Shown here one piece after another: positions 11,472 through 21,555 of a stretch of 64,000 nucleotides of DNA. The notes below the pieces were generated by a model, which worked only from the letters and a program-made list of their open reading frames with translations, made no database searches and was not told the origin of the DNA. Location: positions 735,479-799,478 of the forward strand of contig NW_004443648.1 in NCBI RefSeq assembly GCF_000330505.1. Direction: 5' to 3'. The position numbers and the translations under genes are program-made. The stretch is from Entamoeba invadens IP1. Taxonomy: Eukaryota; Evosea; Mastigamoebida; Endamoebidae. Position 1 is the first letter of the stretch. Every line of letters begins with the position of its first letter.

Positions 11472-12821
11472 TCAATCATCCAAGTCCTCGACGAAGAAGT
11501 AAACTCTTTTACGCTTGGGTGGTGCTCGGGGCTTCTTCTCTCGTTCTTCCTTTGTTCTCAACTTGCGTTTAAACTCTGGTGTTGTCTCTGTTGATTGAAC
11601 TCTCAGTAATTCGTCCACATCGTGTTGATTCCGTAAGAGCCTTTTTTTCTTTTTAAGACCATTAGCAATCGCCTCAACCTTTTTAATATACCTCAACCGT
11701 CCCTTTCTCGACACGGACGTAAGAATCGGCAAAACAACACCTTTTAACTTATCAGAATCTAACGAAACTGGGAGATACCTCTTGAGTATTTGTGCTTGCA
11801 TTTGTTCTCTTCTACTCCCTGGAGTTTGTAAATTGTGTTTATTAAAAACGAGTGCCTCAACATTTCTCTCATTCTCTTCCATCAATTCCTCTGAATCCGA
11901 TTTAACGAAATCTTGAAGTGCACTTGCTCTCCGTGACTCTTCTTTGTCGTCGCGATTCGCCGCCATGATTTCTTCCATTTGTTTCGGATCAATTTTTACG
12001 ACCTTAATAGTTTGCGTGTCATTGCCTTCTTCCTCCATAGGTGTTCTCGTTTGCACTTCTTTTTTATCTTTCACCTCCTCCATCGCATTTCCAACAATTT
12101 GATTTGCTTGTTTGTCTTCTTCCACTTCCAAAACATGTGAGTCAATTTCCATCGACTGTTGTTTGAGTAATTTCATTTTCTCGTTCTCCGAATTGTCCGT
12201 TTCTTTCGACTCCGAGAATATCGTATATCCCGCCTCAGTGGCAGCGTCGCTTGGTAACTCAGAATTTCTTTTTGAATCTTTCAAATATGCGTCAAGCTCT
12301 TTTCCGTCCGCAAGTAACACCCCCTTCGATACATCGTCGACTTTTGTTTTCTCAAATGGCGTAGAACTCTTCTCCTTTGACAATTTAACACTTTGTGAAC
12401 CCTCGGACCTCTCTAGAGACTTGTCGATGTCCGTCGATTTCTCAAATCGTAAAAAGAGTGCGGGGTCCACCGTCGTGTCTGTTGTCGAGTTCTCAAAATC
12501 GCCGTGTTTCTCTCTTAACTCTTCCATCACAACGTTTTTACTTTGAGTATTGACGTTTGAACACAATTCCTTAATTCTCCGACTCTTTTCATTCTCCACG
12601 GGGGCTTTTGTAGTTGAGAAGAGAACTTCTCTTTCAATGGGAGGTGTCATGGGTGGGGTCACATTCTTCGGAGTTTCCTCTTCGATGATGTCTTGGTCAA
12701 CATCGACGTCGATGTCCTCGCTCTCATCCAACATGATCATATTCTTTAGTGGAGTCTTAGAGACGCTTTTCCTTTCGTTCTCTTGTCGAATGACAAAGTT
12801 AGATGGTTGTTCTTTACTCAT
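11472..12821 (-). CDS. acidic, low-complexity protein with basic C-terminus, unrecognised
   Basis: 449 residues from the ATG at 12821; the codon before it is TTG. I do not recognise a family. The first 300 residues are strongly charged, Glu/Asp/Lys/Ser-rich and probably disordered (a DIDVDVDQD acidic cluster near residue 35). The C-terminal 120 residues are basic and helical, with KKKKRLLRN and a KPRAPPKRKR stretch that looks like a nuclear localisation signal, and the protein ends in an acidic VEDLDD. A nuclear, perhaps chromatin- or RNA-associated role is inference from composition only. The gene is divergent from the RBM5-like gene, sharing a 140-base promoter region. Codon use looks normal for the window and the frame is uninterrupted, so a real gene is likely. 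Confidence 0.7.
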   Translation of the reverse strand: MSKEQPSNFVIRQENERKSVSKTPLKNMIMLDESEDIDVDVDQDIIEEETPKNVTPPMTPPIEREVLFSTTKAPVENEKSRRIKELCSNVNTQSKNVVMEELREKHGDFENSTTDTTVDPALFLRFEKSTDIDKSLERSEGSQSVKLSKEKSSTPFEKTKVDDVSKGVLLADGKELDAYLKDSKRNSELPSDAATEAGYTIFSESKETDNSENEKMKLLKQQSMEIDSHVLEVEEDKQANQIVGNAMEEVKDKKEVQTRTPMEEEGNDTQTIKVVKIDPKQMEEIMAANRDDKEESRRASALQDFVKSDSEELMEENERNVEALVFNKHNLQTPGSRREQMQAQILKRYLPVSLDSDKLKGVVLPILTSVSRKGRLRYIKKVEAIANGLKKKKRLLRNQHDVDELLRVQSTETTPEFKRKLRTKEEREKKPRAPPKRKRVYFFVEDLDD

Positions 12822-12961
12822 CAATTGTTTCTAAGCATTTTTAGTTTCATTTTAATAAGATTTTTTTTGCTTGAAGAAGTTGAAAAAAAGGAAAAAATTG
12901 GAAAGAAATAATAATTATCTTAGGCAAATTTCGTGTCAAGCAAAGGTATAATCTTCTTCAA

Positions 12962-13900
12962 ATGAGTTTGCAAAATGATTCAAAAAAATCAGATTGTGAT
13001 TTGGCAGATGAGAACTCTGAATCCGCAATTTTTGAGAAGATAATGAGTAGAAGATTGTCATATCTCGACGAATTGATGAATAACGACGTAGAAGAGGACG
13101 AATGTTTTGATTGGGAAGGCAATGAAAAACCCAAAGCGGCAAAGCCTTGTGTTTTACCAAAAGAGAACGTCGAACCAGTTGTTGAAAGTGTCGTTAAATC
13201 GCATGAAAAAATTGAGAAAGTCGAAGAATCCCAACCGAATTATATGAATTTCGACTTTTACAAAGTAGAGCCGAAAAAAAAGGAGAGTGAGGAGAAGATC
13301 GAACCACAGAATGAAATTGCGCACTGTGGGAAAACTCGGAAAGACATCGCGAGGTGGAACAAACGAACGCAAACAATGGACGACAACGACTGGAAGGCCG
13401 TTCGAAATGAGTTTGACACGTCGTGTCGGAAACTCGATTACAACAACAAGAAGAAGACGATTTTAAAAGACTCTAAAAAGAGCATTCAATGGGAAAATCT
13501 GGATGTGAAAAAGATACGAAGTATGGTCGAGGACTTTGGTGAAAAGATTATTCAACCTCCTTGGTACGTCTGTGTTGTGTGTCGAAGACAGTTTGATACT
13601 GAAGAGATGTTACGACTCCATTGCGAAAAGAGTGTGCTCCATTATGTCAACACTAACATATTAACAAGCATCGACTATGAAATGACAGGAAGAACACTCA
13701 AAGTGGGAGAAGCCCCACAACATACAACCCACCAACAGTATCCAACGGAAATACCAAACATTGAAAATAATGTAGGATTTCAGTTACTCAAACAAATGGG
13801 CTTCGACCAAACACAAGAATATAACACAGAACAACAAAATGTGGAATTGAAGCAAACTCGGGCAGGTATTGGAGCGGCAACTAATGTTCATCACAAGTAA
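12962..13900 (+). CDS. RBM5/RBM10-like splicing factor: C2H2 zinc finger plus degenerate G-patch
   Basis: 312 residues. Residues about 205-228 carry a C2H2-type finger (CVVCRRQF, then two His) matching the C-terminal finger of RBM5/RBM10, whose CLLCRRQF motif is distinctive. About 50 residues later comes the arrangement NVGFQLLKQMGF followed by TRAGIGA, which corresponds to the G-patch of the same family, though the internal glycines are mostly lost. G-patch proteins activate DEAH helicases of the spliceosome. The N-terminal RRM and OCRE domains of animal RBM5 are absent; the N-terminal half is charged. Order and spacing of finger and G-patch support the assignment; G-patch function is doubtful because of the degeneracy. 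Convergent with the PACS-like gene, 67 bases apart. Confidence 0.65.
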   Translation: MSLQNDSKKSDCDLADENSESAIFEKIMSRRLSYLDELMNNDVEEDECFDWEGNEKPKAAKPCVLPKENVEPVVESVVKSHEKIEKVEESQPNYMNFDFYKVEPKKKESEEKIEPQNEIAHCGKTRKDIARWNKRTQTMDDNDWKAVRNEFDTSCRKLDYNNKKKTILKDSKKSIQWENLDVKKIRSMVEDFGEKIIQPPWYVCVVCRRQFDTEEMLRLHCEKSVLHYVNTNILTSIDYEMTGRTLKVGEAPQHTTHQQYPTEIPNIENNVGFQLLKQMGFDQTQEYNTEQQNVELKQTRAGIGAATNVHHK

Positions 13901-13967
13901 ATGTACTTTTCCGATTCCAATTGCTATTAATTTGGACTAAACCAAAATATAGAAATTGATAATTACC

Positions 13968-15931
13968 TCACAAAAACGATTTGAACGCAAACACACTATT
14001 CCCACTCCAAGAGTTCTTTACACACAAGTACTTGACATCCGTATTAATTTTCCTCCCATCGATGTAAACACACAACGCAGCTTCTTCTGCTGTCACCATC
14101 ACCTTATTCGTCCCAGTTATGTTTCCACCTTCGTCCTTTTCTTCTTTCTTTATGGGAGAAGTTTCTTCCTTCTTTTCAGTCTTCTTCTTATCTTTCTTCT
14201 TCTCTTCGTCATCCTTTTCTTTGCTCACCGACTTCACTATTTGCTCGCAGCTCAAATCCTTTCGTGTGTTCTTTCTGAGAACAAAAAGCATGGTGTCTTT
14301 CCCTTCCCCGTATCGTTCAACAACCTTTACGTTCTGAACACAGTCGATTTTGATCACATCAATCGACTGGAGAGCCTTTTTTATCTTGGTCACGTGTTGC
14401 TTATCCTTTTTCACCTTACACAAATCAATGGTGACATTTGGCGCTTTCGACTCAAATTTACTGGAGTACATCCCAACGTCTTTTAAGAAAGGGAAGATGA
14501 GGGTCTCACTATTTGAAGACGCTTGTAATTCACCGAGTTGCATTTGTTTACTCGAATTCGCGTTTTGGACGTAGATGTCGACCTTTTCAAAGACCCTCTC
14601 GCACATCTCCATCTGTAACGAGTTAATCGGACTGAACAAAGTGCTCCACTCGTCGCCACCGAACAACTTTTTGTATGACGAGTCCATCACATTGATTAGT
14701 TCGCATGTCTTACCAACAGGCACAAAATAGACTTCAAAGACTTCGTTACCAAATTTCGCCTTCTTTGTTGCAGCTTCGGTCATCTGACGTATGAAGAGTG
14801 AAAGGAATGAATCCGACCCACAAACCACAATTTTTGTACCTCGTTCCTTCACGTTTTTAGTACACAGAATACTCGCAAACGATTTCATCTCACCATCCCC
14901 ACTAATAAACACAAAGTGGTATTTCCCATCGACTATTCCATTCACATTTTTACCCAACGCCTCGTAGAATCGAAGACTTCTCCTCTTCTTTGGATCAAGA
15001 ACGATAACAACACAATTGTCTTCTTTATCGACTTCTTCCAATTCACTTTCATTTTGCTCATAAGGTTTAAGACAGTCTTCTGAGTCAGTTGAACCGTCTT
15101 CGTTCTCAATGATCTTTTTCGCCGAAGTGAATTTTGGTGTTAATCTCTGCGAGAGAGTCTTACTCTGTCTTTTGTTGTCTTCTTTATTCTCCTTCGAGTC
15201 CTTTTGTGCTTCAGACGCCAATTTGATTTGAATCAATTGACTCAAATTTTTACTCGAGTGTTCTGTTATAATGGGAGTTGGTGGGTTCTCCTCTTCCGTG
15301 TCACTGTCTTCCTCTTGGAGATTTTCAGCGGCATCGAAGAATAAGTCCAAACTCTCTTGCGCATCAGCAGAAGTCCCAACATTGCGAACACCACACGTTT
15401 TCACAAATTTTTCGACATCATGGGGGTGGTTGTACTCCAAAGGCACACTCTCAACAGAGCAAGTGATGGTATACAACTCCTTCCCCAAGTTCTTTTTCTC
15501 AATAGCTCCTTTCATCTCGAGATCTCCTGTAAATCCAGAGTAGAGAATTTCGTTCATTGAAATGGAACAAGTTGCATAGACAACACTCGGCTTTTTAGCT
15601 TTGTGCATTCGAACAATGATTTTATTGTTAGCGTCCTAAATGTTAGTTATGAGGAGACGGCAATGAACACAAACTCTAAAGTAATGTAAATACGAGAAGA
15701 ATATAGTCGCATTCAAAGACAAATAAGTGCTATCAGGAACGACAATAAAGTTACAAAGTGCTTTGAATGTGTCTTTTGTTCTATTCCCACAGAACGATAG
15801 AAAAAAATTCTTGGGGTTTTTAATTGGGATTTTGGGTGCTAATGGTTATTCGTTATTTTCTTCTAAAGTTCAAGGTGTAATAAACAAACTTAATCGTGTT
15901 AACACAAAATGACAAACACGTGGTATGGCAT
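13968..15931 (-). CDS. PACS-family (phosphofurin acidic cluster sorting) adaptor, spliced
   Basis: Main exon 13968-15635, second exon 15675-15780, and a tentative first exon 15918-15931 (ATG plus four codons). The 39-base intron 15636-15674 starts GTTTGTG, has CTAAC and ends TTTAG; removing it continues the frame from a strand ending YLHYF into RDANNKIIV, which closely tracks the furin-binding region of animal PACS proteins. The intron 15781-15917 (GTTTGTC to TAG) keeps phase but is less certain. After an acidic Glu/Asp/Ser cluster, the C-terminal half matches the PACS C-terminal domain: VCGSDSFLSLFIRQM, then FVPVG, MDSSYKKLF and DEWSTLF, and a terminal IDG strand. PACS proteins sort acidic-cluster cargo such as furin between endosomes, TGN and ER. 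A Lys/Glu-rich insert precedes the last domain. About 595 residues, shorter than animal homologues. Confidence 0.75.
15636..15674 (-). other. spliceosomal intron in PACS-like gene (39 nt)
   Basis: On the minus strand it begins GTTTGTG and ends ACTAACATTTAG, so donor, branch-like CTAAC and TAG acceptor are all present. It is phase 0 on both sides and the joined reading matches PACS proteins across the junction. At 39 bases it is short even for the genus. Confidence 0.75.
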
Positions 15932-17171
15932 TCCGGTCCTTCGTCGTAAGTTCTCCCAACTCACCTCCAAATGAAACGCCATAGCTCATAATACTGGATC
16001 TGAAAATATGAAACTTCTTTTAACTATTTGTTCTGTTATTCTTTCGTTAATACCTCTATACTATCGGGTTTCTCCCCTAATTTCAAGTATTTTTTTATGG
16101 TTTCATATAATTTAATTTACTATTTGTATATAGTTATTTATTAATTATAAAAATATCAATAAGAAAAGTTAACAACTTTTCAAGAGTTTCAATAAATAAA
16201 TAATAAAAAAAATTAATAAGTTTTGTTTGAAAACAATTGTTTTTTAATCATCAAATATAATTAAACACACCAATTATTTAAACTAGTGATATTACCAATA
16301 CATCATTGATAATTTCAACCAATTAACACTTAAAAAACATTGAACAAAATTCAAGTGGTCTAAAAATCGGGAAATCTCGAATTCATTAAATAAAATTCCG
16401 TTTTTTAGAGTTTTTATTTTGTGCATAAACAATACACAAGCCAAAAAAGGAAAACCATTAAAAAATGGATTAATATCCCTGTAAAAAGAGGCAAAAACAA
16501 AAAACAATGGCGTTATTTTAAGTGTTAATATCAAATACAAGATAATTAATAAAATAACTACAACAATAATTAAAAATATAATAAAAAAAAATTAGTTTAG
16601 TAACTAGGTTAAATATTTAAAACACAGTTTTATTTTAGAACTGAATCCCATTATTTTTTATTATCATTGACCAAAAAGCTTATGACAACATTTTTAGACT
16701 GGTTGTGTCGAATATTTACTTTATTTGTATTAAAAAGAATAAAGAATAGTTTTATGTTTTTAAATGTTTAAAGTGAGTTTTGAAATTATTGTCTGTGAAA
16801 TGTCTTTGATTTAAAACACAAATAATTTTATTGTAATGTGTGGCGTTGAAAAAAATAATAAAGACAACGATGTTTTTGTTTTTTTTTATTTTGTTGAATT
16901 AAACTTTTTAATTGTTAAAATACTATTTTTAGATAATACATTTTATAATTATTATTATTTGCTTTTTAATTAATAAAAATAAAAAGAAGATAAAAAATTT
17001 ATTTTTATATTGATTTTTTTAAATAAAATTTTATAATATATATTATTATTAATTTTACTAAAAATATATAAAAAACAATACAATTTTTTATAGTAACATA
17101 ACTTCAAAAAAAAGTATTTCATTTATAAAAAAAATATAAATTACTAAAAATATTAATATAAAATAATATAT
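15932..17171. other. AT-rich intergenic region with one dispersed repeat copy
   Basis: Strongly AT-rich DNA upstream of the PACS-like gene. Apart from the repeat at 16323-16487 it holds homopolymer and short-period A/T runs. The 82-codon frame on the minus strand at 16292-16540 lies mainly inside that repeat and is not a gene. Confidence 0.5.
16323..16487. repeat. dispersed repeat, copy A (165 bp)
   Basis: This stretch is about 95% identical by eye to 24051-24217, with only scattered substitutions and one- or two-base indels. It starts TTAACACTT and runs through AATATCCCTGTAAAAA. Neither copy codes. In copy A the hairpin that closes copy B is lost because the sequence diverges after GTAAAAA. 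Probably a small non-autonomous mobile element or fragment. Confidence 0.75.
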
Positions 17172-17398
17172 AGTCAGTCTGAAAACGTTGTCCGCTCTCC
17201 AACGTTGTCCAGGCATTTTTGGACCATCAAAACTGGAATATTTCGGGAAACAAATCAAAACAATCCCAAAACATCGTTTCATAATTTTTACCGGGATTTG
17301 ATCGTTTTTACCTAATTCCTAATTTTTTCAACATATTTTGTGTAAAATTTTGTCAAATGGACAACGTTTTACAAGCGGACAACGTTTTTAGACAGACT
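17172..17398. mobile_element. MITE-like element with about 40-bp imperfect terminal inverted repeats
   Basis: The left end reads AGTCAGTCTGAAAACGTTGT and continues CCGC, then repeats AACGTTGTCC. The reverse complement of the right end reads AGTCTGTCTAAAAACGTTGT and continues CCGC, then again AACGTTGTCC. The element is 227 bp with no coding frame, the form of a miniature inverted-repeat transposable element. Target-site duplication is not clear from the flanks. It sits 20 bases from the left end of the pogo-like transposon. Confidence 0.7.
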
Positions 17399-17418
17399 TT
17401 ATTACTTTAAAATTACTA

Positions 17419-19948
17419 CAGTATGTGAGAATAGTATGTGAGAATGAGAAAACCCTGTGGATTCAACAAAAGTTACAATTGTGTAACTTTTATGTAATAA
17501 AATTATTATTTTTTTATTTCAAAAAATTCAAAAAGATCAAATAAAAAAATCACTTATTTACAGTTCATTTTCTCTTTCAATTTGTTTGGAAACCTACAAA
17601 GCAGCTTTCAGAGTGTGAACAGCCAGCCAGCACTTACCAACTAATTGACTCAGACCTCACGCTAAAGAATCCCAGGAATACTGGACAAATCAGCCATAGC
17701 AGCTAGACGATTCAAAGCAGGCAACGTTTAATTTAAGAGTTTTTGCGAGCAAGTTCTACAAGTTAATATCTCAATAACGAAAGAAAGTTTAACAAACGAA
17801 TATTTTCTATTGGAAGGACTTATGATAGTTCAGACATATGTTGATTCAAACAGTGACCATCTGACCTGTGATAGGAAACAGTAGTGTGAACTGGGCGATA
17901 CAACTGATTAAAAAGATAAAAATCAATCGATTAAATTCTCAACCCCATTTTTAGTTCTTTTTGAGATTTTTTTGGTCGTCTTTTTCTTCACAACTTTACA
18001 TACAACATCCCGTTCTTTTCTTTTTAACGGCTTGCAAACAGACTGACACGAATAACCCTCAAAACACATTGGAAGCTTTCGAACTGCAGATATTTTCAAG
18101 CTTTTGGTTTTGACGCATTCAATCGAGTATAACTGTGGTATACTTAACAGTTTCGGTATTTCTGCTGTTACTCTGCGTGAGACTCCAATATCCACATACG
18201 CAACCCTCATACCACTATCAACAATTCTGAAATCAATACCAACTTGCCTAAAAGCCTGCGTGCACACATCCGGAGTGGTTGTTTGGAAATAAGACTTCAG
18301 AATTGAGTTGAGGTATTTGGCAAACTTTTTTTCTAAGTCCTCTCCATCACCGAATTCAACAATTTTAGTTTCATTTGGTATTTCGTTGCGATCTTCTGAT
18401 TGGTTGTCATCCACCATCCTTTCGTTGACAGTCGTACCAGCCTTCTTTTTAAATGGTGATATCGCTTCTTGTGGATTTGCCAGCACTTCCTGAAACATTT
18501 CCTTAAACTGTTGAGGTATTATTGGTTCTTCAATGGGATCTTGGTTTCCAATCACATCATCTGACTCTTCTTTTTCTTCAACGTCTTCACTTTCTGTCGT
18601 TGTTGTTTCTTCCTCGCCAACTCTATCTTTAATTTTTATGACATCTCTGAACTTAGCATACAACGAATTCAGTCTTCTTTTTTGGGCTGCAAACACCCCA
18701 ACATCTAATGGTTGTGTTAAATGTGAGGTGTGAGGCACCAAACATACGATTTCACAGTTCACGTTGATGATTTTCTCGTTGACTTGGACATTCGACTTGA
18801 GCAACAACCTCACATCTTCGATTGAGTGGCACGTGCACTGATCAAATATCAGCACTGCCTTATCAATATAACCAGTCTTAATTCTCATGTCGACAATATA
18901 AGGTACTACAACGTCGTTGATGTATGTATAAATAGGTCACTGTTGATAAAACCGTTTTTACTATAACTGACGATGTTTCCCGTTTCCATCCAACCCAATT
19001 TCAAGAATTCAACTGCAACTCTTTTGTATTTTGTTACAATCATACAAGGAAGAGGTTGTGAGGGGGTAATAGTGCAAACGACAGTGGATCGAGCAATGTC
19101 ACGTTCGACTCCATATTTCATTTTACTGTCTGTGGAAAAACCAGCAGTGAATACTCCCTTCACCATTTGCCTGTCTGGCCATGGCTGATACCCTGACTCA
19201 TCCAAATTCATAATAAATGGTGATGGGATGCCATTTAAAAAAAGTGGCAGTGCAATGTAATACTTCAACACGGCATCTTCGTCGTAGGTCAATCGAGATT
19301 GGTCTTCAGCAAACACAGTAACAATCGAAAAGTTCCAATTTTTATGTATTTTATCATAAATAACATGGTTTGACACATCAACGTTGAAGGTTTTTATTAT
19401 AAACAACCTCAAATAAGTTATGCTGATAGCTTTGCATTTTCCTGGAAACTTTTCATTATCAAGAATCAAATTCTTGACAATTTCCCATTGTGTTTCAGTT
19501 AAAAGTGACGGTCTTCCGTTATCTTTTTTTCCAAACAATGCCGTCTCCATACCTCTTCGTTTGTTGATATTAAACTGACTTGAAGTTAAAGCAAAGACTC
19601 TACATAGTTTACTCTCGGTCACCTTTTCCGTATTAATTCCATTGAAAATTTCTCTTTCAATATTCATCAAATACACCTGAACATTCAGGGGCAATTCACA
19701 AAAGTTGCAATGTTTGCTGAATGTTCTTTGGGCTATTTCTTTCACTGGACCAGGACAATACTTTAAATTCTTTTCAAGTGTTGTATGGTCTAAGCCACTA
19801 AAAGCAACATTCCTGGAGCTCATAATTATATTATTTAGATTGTTTTTTTTAAAGAAAAACATTTTTATTTAAAAAAAGAAAAACAAATATGTAATTTTTG
19901 TTGAATCCACAGGGTTTTCTCATTCTCACATACTTTTCTCACATACTG
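17419..19948 (-). mobile_element. pogo/Tc1-mariner-superfamily DNA transposon, copy 1 (2,530 bp, transposase frameshifted)
   Basis: Both ends carry an inverted repeat of about 53 bp that begins CAGTATGTGAGAA and contains a second GTATGTGAGAATGAG unit. The element is flanked by TA dinucleotides (17417-17418 and 19949-19950), the target duplication of Tc1/mariner/pogo transposons. It encodes a DDE_1-type transposase on the minus strand. About 500 bp of non-coding DNA (17419-17922) separates the left end from the transposase stop. The element differs from copy 2 (35123-37653) by a missing T at 18925/18926, and I saw no other difference on comparison by eye. Confidence 0.92.
17923..19862 (-). pseudogene. 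DDE_1 (pogo-like) transposase, inactivated by a one-base deletion
   Basis: The reading is split into 18906-19862 (N-terminal part with the first catalytic Asp) and 17923-18888 (C-terminal part with the second and third). The break is one missing T after 18925, inside a region that in copy 2 codes for the sequence just after DLFIQYI. The C-terminal piece has an internal ATG but lacks the DNA-binding region and first Asp. The rest of the sequence looks undamaged, so the break is young, or a sequencing error. In copy 1 the truncated protein would not be a transposase, though the ends could still be mobilised in trans by copy 2. Confidence 0.9.
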
Positions 19949-19950
19949 TA

Positions 19951-21003
19951 AATAATAATTACAAGTTGTTTATTTTTGTTCAATAACAATTCAAAAATGT
20001 TATTCAATTTAAATCTTTTATTATTTTAATAGTTAAAATCAAAAAAATGGGTGATAATTTCTGGTAATTCCAAAATATTTCACTTCTCATTTTTTTATTA
20101 TGTTTTGCTCAAAATAATAATTAAGATCGTTATTTTTTTAACCTTTTTCTGTTTTTTATTCCAATAACCCAATTTTCTCGTTTCTTTTCAACTTTATTTG
20201 TTATTGAAATAAAATTAACGAAATTTTTATTTATTGATCAAAAGAATAGTTATTTTGTTATATAATCATAATACAATTTTTCCAAACAACCAATTGAAAG
20301 AGGTTTATTTATACCCGTCTCATTATTAAAACTGATCTTATAGGGGTTTGATTTAAAAAAAAAATGATTGAGGTGACAAGAAAATTTTATTTAAAAAACG
20401 GGAATTTCTAGAAAAAACATTAACAAAGTGATGCAAAGAATTGGTTATTATAACATATAATTTCAAAACTACATTACCAATTTTCCCATAAAGACACTTC
20501 CTACAAAGAACCCACAATAATTGATTTTAATAACCCGATAAGCTGCGTTGATAATGACTCAAAACTAATTTGCATTCAAATAGAAATATGGGTTTTTGAA
20601 ATCAAAATAAATAAAAAATTTCAACTACAGAACAGAACTTGATTCAAAACTACAGATCGGCCAGGAACTAAACAATCGTACATTAATAATTTTTAAAAAT
20701 AAAGTGGTACCAATTCATTATTATAATATTTAGTATAATTACTAGTTAACAAGAATTAAAACAACTTTGTGTGTTTGTTTTAAAATCCCGATTAAATCAA
20801 CACAAAAACTGTGAACTTATTTTTACTTCAATCAATTTAACCTTAAATATGAATTATTTATTTATTGTTTTAATTTACTTTTTCGTAAATCATTTTATAT
20901 TCTTCCATTTTGCTATTGAAAACCATAACAAAAAAACACACACTTTATTATAATGACCCCTACCATGAAAATAGTTCTTTAAAAATAACCTTATTAAACT
21001 TAA
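19951..21003. other. AT-rich intergenic region, nothing recognised
   Basis: About 1 kb between transposon copy 1 and the small Ser-rich ORF. Mixed A/T runs, no inverted-repeat ends found by eye, no tRNA. The 60-codon frame at 20771-20953 is hydrophobic low complexity and not supported. Confidence 0.4.
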
Positions 21004-21072
21004 GTGGAAAAAGTCTTCTCATTATTATGGATTTCGCTATTTAATGACGAAAACTCTATTCACTCATACACA

Positions 21073-21411
21073 ATGGCAGTCAAAATATTACCACGTTCTA
21101 CTTTTACAAATTCACTTATTATTACAGAGTCGTCATTCTCTAATATACCAACTCCAGACTCTACTTCACAACACTCGTCATTCTCTAAATACTCTCTTCC
21201 TTCATCAAAATTTACTTCTTCACCACCTGTGCATACTCCAATCTACTTCTCTCCCCCTTTCTCTCGATCAACATCGTCAAGAGTAATAACAAACTCAAAA
21301 GGATCGACAGAGGAATTATTCAGAAAGGCGTTCTTTTACTCCAACACTTTGCTTTATGCGTATTCTGATGCTGTTTGTTATTATATTATTATATTATTAT
21401 ATTATTATTAA
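21073..21411 (+). CDS. small Ser/Thr/Pro-rich hypothetical protein
   Basis: 112 residues from the ATG at 21073 (an in-frame ATG at 21004 would add 23). The stretch 21060-21350 is clearly richer in C/G than its flanks and has coding-like base use, and the product is Ser/Thr/Pro-rich with no known domain (SSKFTSSPPVHTPIYFSPPF). The last 11 residues come from a TTA microsatellite (21370-21410), so the C-terminus is simple sequence. I do not recognise it. It could be a real small gene or an exon of something larger; no splice sites chosen. Confidence 0.4.
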   Translation: MAVKILPRSTFTNSLIITESSFSNIPTPDSTSQHSSFSKYSLPSSKFTSSPPVHTPIYFSPPFSRSTSSRVITNSKGSTEELFRKAFFYSNTLLYAYSDAVCYYIIILLYYY

Positions 21412-21555
21412 ATAGTTATAATGTTTTACAAGACATTTACTATTCAACAACAAAATACAAAAAGTGAAGTGTCAAAATCCATTTTTGTGTTTTAACTCTT
21501 TTGTGTTATTCAAATAGTTTCTTAATATCATATGAATAGTTTACTAAAATAATCA

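Noticed and set aside
15839..15917. Alternative intron for the PACS-like gene ending CCATTAG
   Set aside because: Phase does not fit the tentative first exon; the TAG at 15781 fits.
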